64,000 bases of DNA from Streptosporangiaceae bacterium (lineage in GTDB: Bacteria > Actinomycetota > Actinomycetes > Streptosporangiales > Streptosporangiaceae): NCBI GenBank assembly GCA_025964695.1, contig JAOPYK010000038.1, positions 1-64,000 on the forward strand. The letters are read 5' to 3'. Position numbers and translations under genes: made by a program. Below, one piece after another: positions 16,589 to 26,468 of this stretch (its first letter is position 1; every line of letters starts with the position of its first letter). The notes under the pieces are model-generated. The model was not told the DNA's origin and searched no databases. It was given only the letters and a program-made list of their open reading frames with translations.

Positions 16589-17980
16589 ATGAGCGCACGC
16601 GTCGAGATCTGGGGACCGCCGGGCCTGCCGGAGGTCCGCGAGGGCGACGACCTGGCCTCGCTCATCGCCGCCGCAGTGTCCGGCTCCGTGTCCGGCTCCG
16701 CGCCCGCCGTATCCGACTCGCAGGGGGCCGGCTCACCGCACCAGAGTGCGGCGGGTCCCGCCGGCGCGGCGATCCGGGACGGAGACGTGATCGTCGTCAC
16801 GTCAAAGATCGTGAGCAAGGCCGAGGGCCGGGTGCTGGTCGCCGACGACCGGGAGAAGGCGATCGACGCCGAGACGGTCCGGGTGGTCGCGCGACGTGCG
16901 CACGCGCGGGGCGAGACGCGGATCGTCGAGACCCGGCATGGACTGATCCTGGCCGCGGCCGGGGTGGACGCCTCCAACACCGCCGCCGGCACGGTGCTGC
17001 TGCTGCCCGAGGATCCCGACGCCTCCGCCGGCCGGATCCGTGCGGGCCTGCGCCACCTCCTGGGCGTCAACGTCGGCGTCATCGTCTCCGACACCCTCGG
17101 CCGGCCCTGGCGCAACGGCCTCACCGACGCCGCCATCGGGGTCGCCGGCCTGCCGCCCCTGGACGACCTGCGCGGCCGCAGCGACGCCTACGGCAACCGG
17201 CTGGACGCCACCGTCACCGCGATCGCCGACGAGGTGGCGGCCGCGGCCGAGCTGGTCAAGGGAAAGCTGGCCGGAGTGCCGGTCGCGGTGGTCCGCGGCC
17301 TCGGCCACCTGATCACCGCTCCGGGCGAGGACGGCCCGGGCGGCCGTGCCCTGGTGCGCCCGCCCGCCGAGGACATGTTCCGGTACGGCTCGGCCGAGGT
17401 CCTGCACGCCCGCCGCACCGTCCGGGAGTTCACCGACGAGACCGTCGACCCCCAGACCGTCCACCGGGCCGTGGCCGCGGCGATCACCGCGCCCGCGCCG
17501 CACCATACGACCCCCTGGCGGTTCGTGCTGCTGGAGTCGGCCGGGTCGAGGACCAGGCTGCTGGACGCCATGCGGGACGCCTGGATCGCGGACCTGCGCC
17601 GGGACGGTTTCACCGAAGAGTCGATCGCCCGGCGGATCGCCCGCGGTGACGTGCTGCGGCGTGCTCCCTACCTCGTCGTGCCCTGCCTGGTGATGGACGG
17701 CTCCCACGACTACCCGGACGAGCGGCGGGCCCGGGCCGAGCGGGAGATGTTCCTGGTCGCGATGGGCGCCGGAGTGGAGAACATGCTCGTCGCGCTGGCC
17801 GTCGAAGGCCTCGGCTCCTGCTGGGTGTCGAGCACGATGTTCTGCTCCGGGGTCGTCCGCGAGGCGCTGGAACTGCCGGAGTCCTGGGACCCGATGGGCG
17901 CGGTCGGAGTGGGCCGTGCCGCCGCCCCGCCCCGCCTCCGCCCGCCCCGCGACCCGGGCGACTTCATCGTCACCCGCTGA
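16589..17980 (+). CDS. fbiB: Bifunctional F420:L-glutamate ligase/dehydro-F420 reductase FbiB
   Basis: A 463-residue two-domain enzyme. Residues ~1-250 are the CofE-like GTP-dependent gamma-glutamyl ligase ([52 protein letters not shown]). Residues ~260-463 have the nitroreductase-like FMN fold ([42 protein letters not shown]), known in mycobacterial FbiB to reduce dehydro-F420-0 and permit polyglutamylation. An Ala/Ser/Gly insertion (about 28-55) follows the first strand. It belongs with fbiA in the same transcription direction. Confidence 0.95.
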   Translation: MSARVEIWGPPGLPEVREGDDLASLIAAAVSGSVSGSAPAVSDSQGAGSPHQSAAGPAGAAIRDGDVIVVTSKIVSKAEGRVLVADDREKAIDAETVRVVARRAHARGETRIVETRHGLILAAAGVDASNTAAGTVLLLPEDPDASAGRIRAGLRHLLGVNVGVIVSDTLGRPWRNGLTDAAIGVAGLPPLDDLRGRSDAYGNRLDATVTAIADEVAAAAELVKGKLAGVPVAVVRGLGHLITAPGEDGPGGRALVRPPAEDMFRYGSAEVLHARRTVREFTDETVDPQTVHRAVAAAITAPAPHHTTPWRFVLLESAGSRTRLLDAMRDAWIADLRRDGFTEESIARRIARGDVLRRAPYLVVPCLVMDGSHDYPDERRARAEREMFLVAMGAGVENMLVALAVEGLGSCWVSSTMFCSGVVREALELPESWDPMGAVGVGRAAAPPRLRPPRDPGDFIVTR

Positions 17981-18015
17981 ACCCGGCTCCGCTCCCTCAC
18001 GCCCGGTGACCTCGA

Positions 18016-18071
18016 CCGACGGGCGATGACCGACGGGCGCGATCACGGACGGGCGAGATAGCCGACGGGCG
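18016..18071. repeat. Four short direct repeats downstream of fbiB
   Basis: CCGACGGGCG-type units begin at 18016, 18030, 18046 (CGGACGGGCG) and 18062, with periods of 14, 16 and 16 nt. They lie in the gap between the convergent fbiB and VWA genes, and reach almost to the VWA stop codon. No hairpin-forming potential is obvious. Confidence 0.6.
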
Positions 18072-18074
18072 AGA

Positions 18075-19841
18075 TCACCGGGCGGAGCAGCCGAGGACGC
18101 AGAGATGGGGAGCGAGGGCGTTCTCCAGGGGCACGGCGAGGCGGGCCGGGTCGCCGGTCGAGTACAGGACGCCGCCGGTCAGTTCCCCGACCTGCTTCAG
18201 CGAGTCCGAGCCGGCGCCCTCGGGCCCGAAGGCCACGGTCACGACCCGTACCGGCCTCCTGGGGTCCTGCTGGGCTCGTACGGCGTCGTAGAGGCCCCGC
18301 AGGCGCACGGCGTCGTCGTCGCCGTCGGTCAGCACGAGGACGATCTCGGCCGAGCCCGTGGCGGCACCGGGCCGGTCCGCCACATGGCCCTGCCGGATGT
18401 CGCGGTAGGCGGCGAGGATCGCGTCGTAGAGCCCGGTGCCCGCGCTCGCCGCAGGCCGGATCCGGTCCGCGGCCGAGGCGATGCGGTCCGCCCCGTCCGT
18501 ACCACCGGCCCCGACCCCGGCCCGGCCGCCCGAACCGCCCGTCACGGCGGTCATTGGCACCAGTTCCCGGTAGCCCACGCCACCGCCCGGCCCACCGGAG
18601 GAGGCCGTGGCGACCGACCACAGCCCGGCCTGGGCACCGGCCGGCAGGAGCCGCAGACCGGACCGCAGCGTACGGGCCGCGAGTTGCAGGCGGGTGCGGC
18701 CACCGGCGGCCTGCCCAAGCATCGAGCCGGACGCGTCCAGCAGCACCAGCAGCCGCACCTGGGGCGCCAGCCGGGTCCACTCCCGCACCGAGGTGAGGGC
18801 CGTCTTCGCCGGGTCCGCCAGGTTCAGCTGCTTCGGTGCCGACTCGGCGAGCCCGTAGCGCCGTGCGAGGTCCGCGCTCAGTGTGCCGCTCGGCGTACGG
18901 AACCCGAAGCGCTGGAACGTGTCCTGCCCGACCCTGGAGAGCAGCGCGTAACGGAACGCCTCGGCAGCCTCGCGCCGAACCGGATCCGGGGCCGTGACCC
19001 CGAACGGGTAGTCCAGGGAGAGGGTGCCCTCCTCGGGCACCAGCGCCGCCGCGGGGTTGGGCCGGTGGGTGTCGTCGTAGGCCACGACCTGCTGCTCGGT
19101 GACCGCCATCAGCGACCGCTGGTCCCGGGCGAGCGTGGTGAGATCGGTGAACAGCGCGGGCGCTGTTATCGCGGACCGCGACTCCATGCCGCCGGCGAAT
19201 CCGGCCAGACCGGCAGAGTCGATCTTGTAGGCGGCCATCAGGGTGGCGATGCCGGCCGCGCTGGCCGCCGGGTCGAGCATCCGCCGGGACAGGCCGAGGT
19301 GGCCGGCATCGGCCTTGAGGAGCAGGCTCCAGTTCACCGCGGCCTTGCGCTGCCGGAGCTGCGCGGCGGTCCCCGTGGAGGTGGCGAACACCACCGGCGA
19401 CGTGGCGACGGAGTCGACACCGAACGGCACCCGCTGGGCACCGGCCGGGGTGGAGCGGGCCAGGTACATCCAGATCCAGGACTCGGGCAGCCAGCCGTCG
19501 ATGGCGGAAGGACTCCCGGCACCGCCGGAGCTCAGGGAACGGCCGGTGAACATCCGCGCCACCGTCGCCGGGTCCCGCTCGGCGATCTCGACCCGCACGC
19601 ACCGGCCCCGCACGTCGTGGGTCTGCACGTTGAACCGCGCGGCGACCTCCCGTACCGCGGAGCCGATCTCGGGCTGCACCGCGACGGTGATGGTCACCGG
19701 GGCGCCCTGGCAGGCCCGGGGGAACTCCCGCAGCGCCCAGGCGCCTGCGCCCAGTCCGACGATCAGCACAGCAACGGCACAAATGGCCGATATAGGCCAT
19801 TTGCGACGGCGCCCGTCACCGGGGGAAGCGGCCTCCTCCAC
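18075..19841 (-). CDS. Extracellular substrate-binding and VWA domain protein
   Basis: Membrane-anchored protein of ~588 residues. After a short cytoplasmic stretch there is one helix (ISAICAVAVLIVGLGAGAWA), then a periplasmic-binding-protein-like domain of ~300 residues (VTITVAVQPEIGSAVREVAARF, WLPESWIWMYLA). A C-terminal von Willebrand A domain carries the MIDAS motif LLDASGSM at about 370 and ends LTDGDDDAVRL...GGVLYSTGD. Start: GTG at 19841 has AAGGAG eight bases upstream; GTG 19850 overlaps that sequence. It lies between fbiB and fbiC but has no evident F420 role; a sensor or receptor of surface ligands is more likely. Confidence 0.85.
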   Translation of the reverse strand: MEEAASPGDGRRRKWPISAICAVAVLIVGLGAGAWALREFPRACQGAPVTITVAVQPEIGSAVREVAARFNVQTHDVRGRCVRVEIAERDPATVARMFTGRSLSSGGAGSPSAIDGWLPESWIWMYLARSTPAGAQRVPFGVDSVATSPVVFATSTGTAAQLRQRKAAVNWSLLLKADAGHLGLSRRMLDPAASAAGIATLMAAYKIDSAGLAGFAGGMESRSAITAPALFTDLTTLARDQRSLMAVTEQQVVAYDDTHRPNPAAALVPEEGTLSLDYPFGVTAPDPVRREAAEAFRYALLSRVGQDTFQRFGFRTPSGTLSADLARRYGLAESAPKQLNLADPAKTALTSVREWTRLAPQVRLLVLLDASGSMLGQAAGGRTRLQLAARTLRSGLRLLPAGAQAGLWSVATASSGGPGGGVGYRELVPMTAVTGGSGGRAGVGAGGTDGADRIASAADRIRPAASAGTGLYDAILAAYRDIRQGHVADRPGAATGSAEIVLVLTDGDDDAVRLRGLYDAVRAQQDPRRPVRVVTVAFGPEGAGSDSLKQVGELTGGVLYSTGDPARLAVPLENALAPHLCVLGCSAR

Positions 19842-19885
19842 GGACAACACTCCTTCGACCTTGAGCTAAGGCCTTTCCACCGACT

Positions 19886-19917
19886 CGTGGGGTGTCCCGG
19901 TTCCGGGACACCCCACG
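19886..19917 (-). terminator. fbiC terminator hairpin
   Basis: A 15-bp perfect inverted repeat (CGTGGGGTGTCCCGG and complement) with a 2-nt spacer, 15 nt past the fbiC stop and before the VWA gene. In practice four bases would form the loop. No T tract follows. Confidence 0.75.
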
Positions 19918-19931
19918 GGTGGACGAGCATG

Positions 19932-22646
19932 TCATACCAGCGGGAGGCTGCGTTCTTCGAGGGGACGAGCCGCGGCGGCCCCGAAGTGGCCCACACCGTC
20001 GGTGCGGCGGGCGGCCTCCACGCGCTCCCGCGGTACGACTCCGTACTCGGTGGTGCGCTGCCGTGCGGGCCGCCCGGCGCGGGCGGCGATCTCGGCCAGT
20101 GAGCTCATGGTCTTGAAGGACCCGTTCTCCGACCCCGCCATCCGGCTGATCGTCTCCTCCATCAGCGTGCCGCCCAGGTCGTTGACGCCGCCCCGCAGCA
20201 CCTCCGCGCACAGCTCGTCGCCCAGCTTGACCCAGGAGCACTGGATGTTGTCGATCGCGCCGTGCAGCAGGATGCGCGCCAGTGCGTGCACCGCGCGGTT
20301 CTCCCGTGCGGTGGGGCCGGGCCGGGCCAGCCCGGCGAGATAGATCGGCGCGTTGTGGTGCACGAAGGGCAGCAGCACGAACTCGGTGAACCCGCCGGTC
20401 CGCTCCTGGATGCTCCGCAGCAGCTTGAGATGCCCCACCCAGTGGGACGGCGTGTCGACATGCCCGTACATCATCGTGGAGGTGGTCCGCAGGCCCAGCT
20501 CATGGGCGGTGGTGACCACCTCCACCCAGGAGGCGGTGGGCAGCTTGCCCTTGGTGAGCACCCACCGGACGTCGTCGTCGAGGATCTCGGCGGCGGTGCC
20601 GGGCAGGGAGTCCAGCCCGGCGTCCTTGGCCGCCAGCAGCCAGTCCCGGATCGACAGATTGGTGCGGCTGGCACCATTGACCACCTCCATCGGGCTGTAG
20701 GCGTGCATGTGCATGCCGGGGGCGCGGCGCTTCACCTCGCGGGCGATGTCGAAGTAGGCCGTGCCGGGCAGGTCCGGGTGGATGCCGCCCTGCATGCAGA
20801 CCTCGGTGGCGCCCGCCTCCCACGCTTCCTCGACCCGCCGGCCCACCTGGTCGAGCGACAGCGTGTAGGCGTCGGCGTCGGTGCGCCGCTGGGCGAAGGC
20901 ACAGAACCGGCAGCCGGTGTAACAGACGTTGGTGAAGTTGATGTTGCGGGTGACCACATAGGTCACCTCGTCGCCGACGGCCTGCCTGCGCAGGTCGTCG
21001 GCGAGCCTCATCAGCTCGGTCAGCTCCGGGCCGTCGGCGTGCAACAGCGCGAGCGCCTCGTCGTCGGAGAGCCCCGCGGGGTTCCGTTCGGCGCTGCGCA
21101 GTGCCGCGCTGACGTCGGCGTCGAACCGCTGCGGCGCGTTCATGCGCTCACGCAGGGCGTCCCAGTCGCCGTAGACCTCGTCGAAGTCGTCCCTCCGGTC
21201 ATTCGTACGCCCGGAGGTGTCGATCTCCACGTGCAGCTCCGTACGGCCGCTGCTCGCCAGGCCGAATCCGCCGTCCGGCTCCTGCCAGGGGCGGCCCTCC
21301 GGTATGGCGTCCTCGCGGGCCAGGCCGGTCGTCCGATCGGCCAGCGCGGCGACGTGGGCGGTCAGCCGCGGATCCAGCCATGGCTCGCCCCGCCGCACGT
21401 ACTCGGGATAGATGGTGAGCCGCTCACGAAGGGTGAAGCCCTGCTGCGCGGTCCGCCCCGCGAGATCGTCGATCTGCGGCCAGGGGCGTTCGGGGTTGAC
21501 GTGATCGGGGGTGAGCGGCGAGACCCCGCCCCAGTCGTCGATGCCGGCGCGCAGCATCAGCGCGTACTGCTCGGCCACCAGGTTCGGCGGGGCCTGGATC
21601 CGCGCCTTGGGGCCCAAGACCAGCCGTGCCACCGCGATGGTGGCGGCCAGCTCCGCGAGCTCCGCGTCGGGGGTGTCGCGCATCTTGGTGTCGGGCTTGG
21701 CGCGGAAGTTCTGGATGATCACTTCCTGGATCGCGCCGTACTCGCGCATCGTCTTGCGGATCGCGAACAGCGCGTCCGCCCGTTCCGCGAAGGTCTCCCC
21801 GATGCCGATGAGAATGCCGGTGGTGAAGGGCACGTTGGTGCGGCCCGCGTCCTCCAGCACCCGCAGCCGCACGGCAGGGTCCTTGTCGGGCGAGCCGAAG
21901 TGCGGGCCGCCCTTCTCGCTGAACAGCCGGGTCGCGGTGGTCTCCAGCATCATCCCCATCGAGGGGGCGACCGGCTTGAGCCGCTGGAAGTCCTGCCAGC
22001 TCATGACGCCGGGGTTGAGATGCGGGAGCAGCCCGGTCTCCTCCAGCACCCGGATCGCCATCGCGCGGACGTAGGAGAGCGTGTCGTCGTAGCCGTGCGC
22101 GTCGAGCCATTCGCGCGCCGGCTTCCACCGGTCCTCCGGGCGGTCGCCCAGGGTGAACAGAGCCTCCTTGCAGCCCATCGCGGCGCCCTGGCGGGCGATG
22201 TCCAGGACCTCGTCGGGGCTCAGGTAAGGCGAGTCGAGCCGGTGCGGCACGGTGGCGAACGTGCAGTAGCCGCAGCGGTCCCGGCACAGCCTGGTGAGCG
22301 GGATGAAGACCTTGCGGCTGTAGGTGATGATCCCGGGTCGGCCGGCCGCCTCGAGACCCGCGTCGCGAGTGCGCCCGGCGTAGGTCAGCAGGTCGTCCAG
22401 CTGCGCGCCGCGGGCGTGCAGCAGCGTGGTGGCCTCGGCCAGGTCGAGGGTCTTGCCGTCGCGGGCCCGGGCCAGCGCCCGGCGCAGCCCGGACTCGGTG
22501 GGCGGGGTGGGCGGGCCCGTGGGCGCGGCGTCCAGCCCCCCGTCAGGCCTGGTTTCGCTGCCTACCGGTTCGGTCACTGTGTTCGCTGCCTCGCTCCGCT
22601 CGGGGCTTACCGCTTCGCTCCGGCCGGGCGTCACACCATGGTCCAT
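19932..22646 (-). CDS. fbiC: FO synthase (7,8-didemethyl-8-hydroxy-5-deazariboflavin synthase)
   Basis: Fused CofG-CofH radical-SAM enzyme that builds the deazaflavin FO from tyrosine and a ribityl-pyrimidine. The CofG half has the cluster motif CRDRCGYC (Cys ~121/125/128) and the CofH half has CYTGCRFC (Cys ~575/579/582). A linker of ~60 residues joins the two; the first ~50 residues are Pro/Glu-rich. I place the start at ATG 22646. The frame continues to a TTG at 22664, but that TTG overlaps the likely promoter -10. About 904 residues, normal for FbiC. Separated from fbiA-fbiB by the VWA gene. Confidence 0.95.
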   Translation of the reverse strand: MDHGVTPGRSEAVSPERSEAANTVTEPVGSETRPDGGLDAAPTGPPTPPTESGLRRALARARDGKTLDLAEATTLLHARGAQLDDLLTYAGRTRDAGLEAAGRPGIITYSRKVFIPLTRLCRDRCGYCTFATVPHRLDSPYLSPDEVLDIARQGAAMGCKEALFTLGDRPEDRWKPAREWLDAHGYDDTLSYVRAMAIRVLEETGLLPHLNPGVMSWQDFQRLKPVAPSMGMMLETTATRLFSEKGGPHFGSPDKDPAVRLRVLEDAGRTNVPFTTGILIGIGETFAERADALFAIRKTMREYGAIQEVIIQNFRAKPDTKMRDTPDAELAELAATIAVARLVLGPKARIQAPPNLVAEQYALMLRAGIDDWGGVSPLTPDHVNPERPWPQIDDLAGRTAQQGFTLRERLTIYPEYVRRGEPWLDPRLTAHVAALADRTTGLAREDAIPEGRPWQEPDGGFGLASSGRTELHVEIDTSGRTNDRRDDFDEVYGDWDALRERMNAPQRFDADVSAALRSAERNPAGLSDDEALALLHADGPELTELMRLADDLRRQAVGDEVTYVVTRNINFTNVCYTGCRFCAFAQRRTDADAYTLSLDQVGRRVEEAWEAGATEVCMQGGIHPDLPGTAYFDIAREVKRRAPGMHMHAYSPMEVVNGASRTNLSIRDWLLAAKDAGLDSLPGTAAEILDDDVRWVLTKGKLPTASWVEVVTTAHELGLRTTSTMMYGHVDTPSHWVGHLKLLRSIQERTGGFTEFVLLPFVHHNAPIYLAGLARPGPTARENRAVHALARILLHGAIDNIQCSWVKLGDELCAEVLRGGVNDLGGTLMEETISRMAGSENGSFKTMSSLAEIAARAGRPARQRTTEYGVVPRERVEAARRTDGVGHFGAAAARPLEERSLPLV

Positions 22647-22654
22647 AGGCGCAC

Positions 22655-22683
22655 TGTATGCCAAGCGTCATATTGGGCCGCAA
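22655..22683 (-). promoter_or_regulatory. Candidate fbiC promoter (leaderless)
   Basis: Minus-strand TTGCGG (22678-22683), a 17-bp spacer and CATACA (22655-22660), ending eight bases before the ATG at 22646. Transcription would begin at or beside the start codon, so fbiC mRNA is probably leaderless; no Shine-Dalgarno sequence is present. Confidence 0.5.
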
Positions 22684-22955
22684 GTGACCTCCGCGCGAAC
22701 GAGGCCGACTTCCGTCCCCTGCGCCCACGCTTCGCACCATATGTCTCTTCGATCCGCTCTGGACGTGCCGGGGGCGGACCGTTCCCGCGCGCTTCGGGCG
22801 GGCGGACCCGATCATTCAGTTCTGCTCAACTGTTCCGGGAAGAAACAATCGCTGGACCTGAACAGTCAGGCGGCGCAGACTGAAGACGTTCCACCCCGCG
22901 GGAAGTCCCGGGCCACGGCCATGGCCCTGCACCTCGTCATGCGAAGGACACCCCC
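22684..22955. other. Intergenic region upstream of fbiC and small membrane gene
   Basis: The gap between the divergent fbiC and small membrane protein genes is ~309 nt including the fbiC promoter. It contains an interrupted inverted repeat (ACTGTTC...GAACAGT, about 22827-22876) that might bind a regulator. I see no further gene or RNA structure. Confidence 0.4.
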
Positions 22956-23273
22956 ATGCTGGTCATTCTCGCCCTCTTCATCGCACTCGCCATCCTGACC
23001 CCGCTGTTCGGCGCGGACAGCCGCGACGGCCTCGATTGGTCTGCTGGTCACTTCTGGTTCCACCGCCGTCCTGCTCGGGGCGGACGCCGGGCCGGACCGG
23101 CCGAGCACCGCTCCACTCCGGACGGACAGCGTTCCACTCCGGACGGACACCGTCACCCGCGCAATCGTCGCCCCGTCGCCGCGGAGGACGTCAGAACGCC
23201 CGGTAGTCCCGGACGCGCATTCTCGGTCCCCTGCGCGGCGGACGGCTGCCGGACAGCTCCAGCAGCCGGGTGA
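22956..23273 (+). CDS. Small single-TM membrane protein
   Basis: A 105-residue frame starting MLVILALFIALAILTPLFG, i.e. one N-terminal membrane helix, then GADSRDGLDW and a basic, Pro/Arg/His-rich tail with a doubled STPDG unit. A good ribosome-binding site (GAAGGA, seven bases before the ATG) supports translation. The last ~80 nt overlap the convergent DNA glycosylase gene. The N-terminal ~40 residues look like a small actinobacterial membrane protein family; the remainder could be less constrained. Function unknown. Confidence 0.55.
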   Translation: MLVILALFIALAILTPLFGADSRDGLDWSAGHFWFHRRPARGGRRAGPAEHRSTPDGQRSTPDGHRHPRNRRPVAAEDVRTPGSPGRAFSVPCAADGCRTAPAAG

Positions 23274-24087
23274 CCCGGTATCGCTGGCCCTGATAGGGCG
23301 CCAGCAGCTCCAGCATCCCGGCGTCGTCGACCTTGGTGCCCGCCAGCGCCCAGCCCACCAGGGCGGGCAGGTTGTAGTCACCGACCGAGACGGCGTCGGG
23401 GTCTCCGAGCGCCCGCTGCCGGATCTCCGCGGAGGTCCATACCCCGATCCCGGGCAACGATCGCAGCGTCTCGTCCGACACGCGGTTCTCCAGCCGGGAC
23501 GCCAGCCGGGCCGCGTGCATGATCGTACGAGCCCGTACCGCCTCCGCGCCCGAGCGATGCCACTCCCAACTGGGGATCTCCGCCCAGACCTGGGGCGGCG
23601 GAGGCACCCGCAGCCGATTGGCCCCCGCCGAAGCGGGCGGGCCCGGAGCGGGTTCGCCGAAGCGCCGCAGCAGGTAACGCCAGGCACGCCAGGCCTCCAT
23701 GCTGACGACCTTCTGCTCCAGCACGGCGGGGACCAGCGCCTCGAAGACCCGGCGGGTCCGGCCGATGCGCAGGCCCGGCTGCCGCAGCACCGCCTCCCGT
23801 AGGACGCGGTGCCCGGGGGTCAGCGCCGCCGGATCGTCGCCCGCGCCCAGCAGTTCCGGCAGCCCGTCGAGCAGCCACCCGGCGCCCGGGCCGTAGGCGG
23901 TCGCCTCGACGATCTCCCTGCCGGCGACGATCCGCAGCGTGCCGGGACCGTCAGGAGTGTGCGACGCCCGCCAGATCGCCCCGTCGGGCGTGGTCTGGAA
24001 GGCGGGATCGCCGGTGCCGCGCCGGTGCGCGGACAGTGTTCCCCGCGCGTCCACGGGCCACGGCGGCCGCCACTGCCTGGTCAGCAT
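23191..24087 (-). CDS. AlkA-like HhH-GPD DNA glycosylase
   Basis: Base-excision DNA glycosylase family protein of 298 residues. The C-terminal half has the helix-hairpin-helix segment LRSLPGIGVWTSAEIRQRAL followed by the catalytic region DAVSVGDYNLPALVGWAL with the conserved Asp. The N-terminal half (TLRIVAGREIVEATAYGPG) resembles the beta domain of 3-methyladenine glycosylase II. ATG 24087 gives the natural length; longer frames up to 24915 lie inside the nucleotidyltransferase gene. It is the last gene of a minus-strand group of sugar genes, an unrelated passenger of that transcript. Confidence 0.85.
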   Translation of the reverse strand: MLTRQWRPPWPVDARGTLSAHRRGTGDPAFQTTPDGAIWRASHTPDGPGTLRIVAGREIVEATAYGPGAGWLLDGLPELLGAGDDPAALTPGHRVLREAVLRQPGLRIGRTRRVFEALVPAVLEQKVVSMEAWRAWRYLLRRFGEPAPGPPASAGANRLRVPPPPQVWAEIPSWEWHRSGAEAVRARTIMHAARLASRLENRVSDETLRSLPGIGVWTSAEIRQRALGDPDAVSVGDYNLPALVGWALAGTKVDDAGMLELLAPYQGQRYRVTRLLELSGSRPPRRGPRMRVRDYRAF

Positions 24088-24134
24088 GGGTGCCAGTCTG
24101 CCGGTCCCGCGCCCGTGCTCCCGCCGGTATCGGC

Positions 24135-25205
24135 TCAACCGTCGTGCGAGAAGCGCACCGCCGTCGCGGGGAGTTCGACGCCGGGCCACAGCCGGAGACC
24201 GGCCAGCAGTTCGTTGCCCGGCCCGACGACCGCTCCATCGCCGATCACCGCGTCGTCGAGTACCGCGCCGGCGCAGATCCTGCTTCCTCGCCCGACGACC
24301 GACCTCAGCACCCGGGCACCGGATTCGATCACGGCGCCGTCGAAGAGCACGCTGGCCTCGACCACGGCCCCGGCCTCCACCCGGGCCCCCGCGCCCACCG
24401 TGGTGCCACCGCCGACCTGGGCGTCCGGGTGCACCACCGCGTCGTCCAGCAGCAGGACGCCGTGCGAGGACGGGCAGGCCACCTCTGTGGGCATCGTCCC
24501 CAGCACCAGGTCGCAGGCTCCTCGCACGAACGCGGCGGGAGTCCCGACGTCGAGCCAGTAGGCGGACTCGACGTAGCCCAGGACGAGCCCGCCTTCGGCG
24601 AGCAGCCCCGGGAAGGTCTCGTACTCGGCGGAGACGACCCGGCCGGCCGGAATGCGGTCGATCACCGAACGTCGGAAGACATAGCAGCCGGCGTTCACCT
24701 GGTCGGTCGGCGGATGTTCCGACTTCTCCACGAAGTCGGTCACTCTGCCGTCCGCGCCGGTCGGTACGGAACCGTACCGACGTGCGTCCTCCACGACGGT
24801 GAGGTGCAGGGTGAGGCTTGCCTCCGCCTTCTCGTGGGTCGCCACCTGGGCCGTGATGTCGTGACCCGACAGGACGTCCCCGTTCAGCACCAGGACGGGG
24901 GCGTCCGGACCGCACGTGAGCGCGTCGGACGCGTTGCGGATGGCGCCCGCAGTGCCCAGCGGCACGTCCTCGGTGACATAGACGAGCTCCAGGCCCAGAC
25001 GCTCTCCGTCCCCGAACGCCTCGTTGAACATCTCCGCCCGGTAGGAAGTGGCGAACACGATCCTGTCCACCCCGGCCGCCCGGGCTCTGGTCAGCTGGTG
25101 TTCGAGCAGCGGAACGCCCGCCATCGGCAGCAACGGCTTGGGGGTAGAGATCGTGAGGGGCCGCAGCCGGCTGCCCTGCCCCCCGACGAGGAGAATCGCT
25201 TCCAT
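24135..25205 (-). CDS. Sugar-1-phosphate nucleotidyltransferase (GDP-mannose pyrophosphorylase-like)
   Basis: Forms NDP-sugar from sugar-1-P and NTP. The N-terminal nucleotidyltransferase domain shows the signature LLVGGQGSRLRPLT, the Lys of TPKPLLPMAGVP, the metal-binding VLNGDVL and VEKSE. The C-terminal third is a left-handed beta-helix of hexapeptide repeats (VGGGTTVGAGARVEAG, VVGRGSRICAGAVL). It resembles the mycobacterial ManC/RmlA2 protein near fbiB, so GDP-mannose is the most likely product, though dTDP- or UDP-sugars cannot be excluded. Start ATG 25205, 10 nt after the upstream GT4 gene. Confidence 0.88.
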   Translation of the reverse strand: MEAILLVGGQGSRLRPLTISTPKPLLPMAGVPLLEHQLTRARAAGVDRIVFATSYRAEMFNEAFGDGERLGLELVYVTEDVPLGTAGAIRNASDALTCGPDAPVLVLNGDVLSGHDITAQVATHEKAEASLTLHLTVVEDARRYGSVPTGADGRVTDFVEKSEHPPTDQVNAGCYVFRRSVIDRIPAGRVVSAEYETFPGLLAEGGLVLGYVESAYWLDVGTPAAFVRGACDLVLGTMPTEVACPSSHGVLLLDDAVVHPDAQVGGGTTVGAGARVEAGAVVEASVLFDGAVIESGARVLRSVVGRGSRICAGAVLDDAVIGDGAVVGPGNELLAGLRLWPGVELPATAVRFSHDG

Positions 25206-25215
25206 TCGAGCGAGC

Positions 25216-26343
25216 TTACTTGCCGACGGCGCGCTCGAAGGCCGCCATGTGAGCCTCCGCCGAGGCCTCCCAGCTGAACTCGTAGGAACGCACGTGGGCG
25301 GCGTCTCCGAGTTTCTGCCGCCGGGCGGGATCGGCGATCAGCTCACCCAGCACCTCGGCGATGCCGGCCGGGTCCGGTTCGGTGTACGCCACCGCGTCAC
25401 CGCCCACCTCGGGCAGCGACGCGCAGCGGGTGGTCAGGACCGGCGCCCCGCAGGCCATCGCCTCCAGGACCGGCAGCCCGAAGCCCTCGCAGACGCTCGG
25501 CAGCGCCACCACGGTCGCGCCGCCGAAGAAACCGGGCAGCGACGACCAGCTCAGATAGCCGGGCCGGATCACCCGCAGCCCCTCGGGCACGTCCCCGAGT
25601 GCCTCGTCGATGTCGTCGTCGCGGCCGCCGGCGCCGGCCAGCACCAGAGCCGGCGGATCGGGCAGCTCGACGGCGGCCGCCACCCAGCCGCGGATCAGGT
25701 TGGGCACGTTCTTGCGCGGCTCCACCGTTCCGAGGAAGGCGAGATAGGGGTCGCCGTGCAGGCCGAGCCGGTCGGACACCCGGGTCCGCTCGTCCTCCCG
25801 CGGCCGGTGGAAGACCTGGTGGTCCACGCCGTGGTGGGCCACGTCCACCCGGTCGGTGTCCACGTGCAGCAGCCGGATGATCTCGTCCCGGGTGAACCGG
25901 GAGGGCACGATCAACCGGGTCGCGCGACGCGCCGCCGTACGGGTCGCGGACCTGATGTAGGTGGCCTTGCCCGGCTCGTGGACGTCGGGATCGGTGAAGT
26001 ACGTGACGTCGTGGATGGTGACGACCGTAGGCAGGCCGGGGCTCAGCGGAACGGTGTAGTACGGCGAATGCAGGACGTCGGCGCCGACCTGCTTGGCGAT
26101 GTACGGCAGGCCGTACTGCTCCCAGGCCTGCCGGGCGGACCGATGGGTGATCGCGGCCGGGCCGGCGACGACCCTGGCACTGGGGGCGAGCGTGGCGTAC
26201 CGCTCCTCGTCAGGACGCTGACACGCGACCGCCAGATCCGCACCGGCGGCGTGCAGCGCCGCTATCAGGCCGTCGACGTACCGCACCAGCGCCCCGCGAT
26301 CGGCGGGGGCGGCGGTGGCGTCCACCAGGATCCGAGGCGCCAA
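25216..26343 (-). CDS. GT4 family glycosyltransferase
   Basis: GT-B glycosyltransferase, probably a mannosyl- or rhamnosyltransferase using a nucleotide sugar. Residues start PRILVDATAAPADRGALVRY. The donor-binding half shows FLGTVEPRKNVPNLI, GYLSWSSLPGFFGGATVVAL and the EX7E-like element PSVCEGFGLPVLEAMACGAPV. I choose TTG at 26343 because AAGGGAG precedes it by four bases; a GTG at 26376 gives 11 extra residues. It lies 10 nt from the nucleotidyltransferase gene, suggesting that enzyme makes its donor. Confidence 0.87.
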   Translation of the reverse strand: MAPRILVDATAAPADRGALVRYVDGLIAALHAAGADLAVACQRPDEERYATLAPSARVVAGPAAITHRSARQAWEQYGLPYIAKQVGADVLHSPYYTVPLSPGLPTVVTIHDVTYFTDPDVHEPGKATYIRSATRTAARRATRLIVPSRFTRDEIIRLLHVDTDRVDVAHHGVDHQVFHRPREDERTRVSDRLGLHGDPYLAFLGTVEPRKNVPNLIRGWVAAAVELPDPPALVLAGAGGRDDDIDEALGDVPEGLRVIRPGYLSWSSLPGFFGGATVVALPSVCEGFGLPVLEAMACGAPVLTTRCASLPEVGGDAVAYTEPDPAGIAEVLGELIADPARRQKLGDAAHVRSYEFSWEASAEAHMAAFERAVGK

Positions 26344-26468
26344 GATTCTCCCTTGCGAACAGACGACGGGGATCACTCAGCGGCGAGCCTGTCTCCCCTG
26401 ATCGCCAGACTACGCCGCCGCACCCCGTGAGACAGGGCCATTTCGCGTGATCATGCGTGTCCCGGGGG

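Noticed and set aside
18043-19800. 585-codon frame overlapping the VWA gene in another frame on the same strand
   Set aside because: Arg/Pro/Gly-rich shifted reading; the MIDAS motif and membrane helix are in the other frame.
18105-20102. 665-codon frame opposite the VWA gene
   Set aside because: Mirrors the coding strand of the VWA/substrate-binding protein and lacks motifs.
20262-22883. 873-codon plus-strand frame opposite fbiC
   Set aside because: Antisense of the radical-SAM gene; His/Arg/Val-rich composition expected from GC-rich antisense reading.
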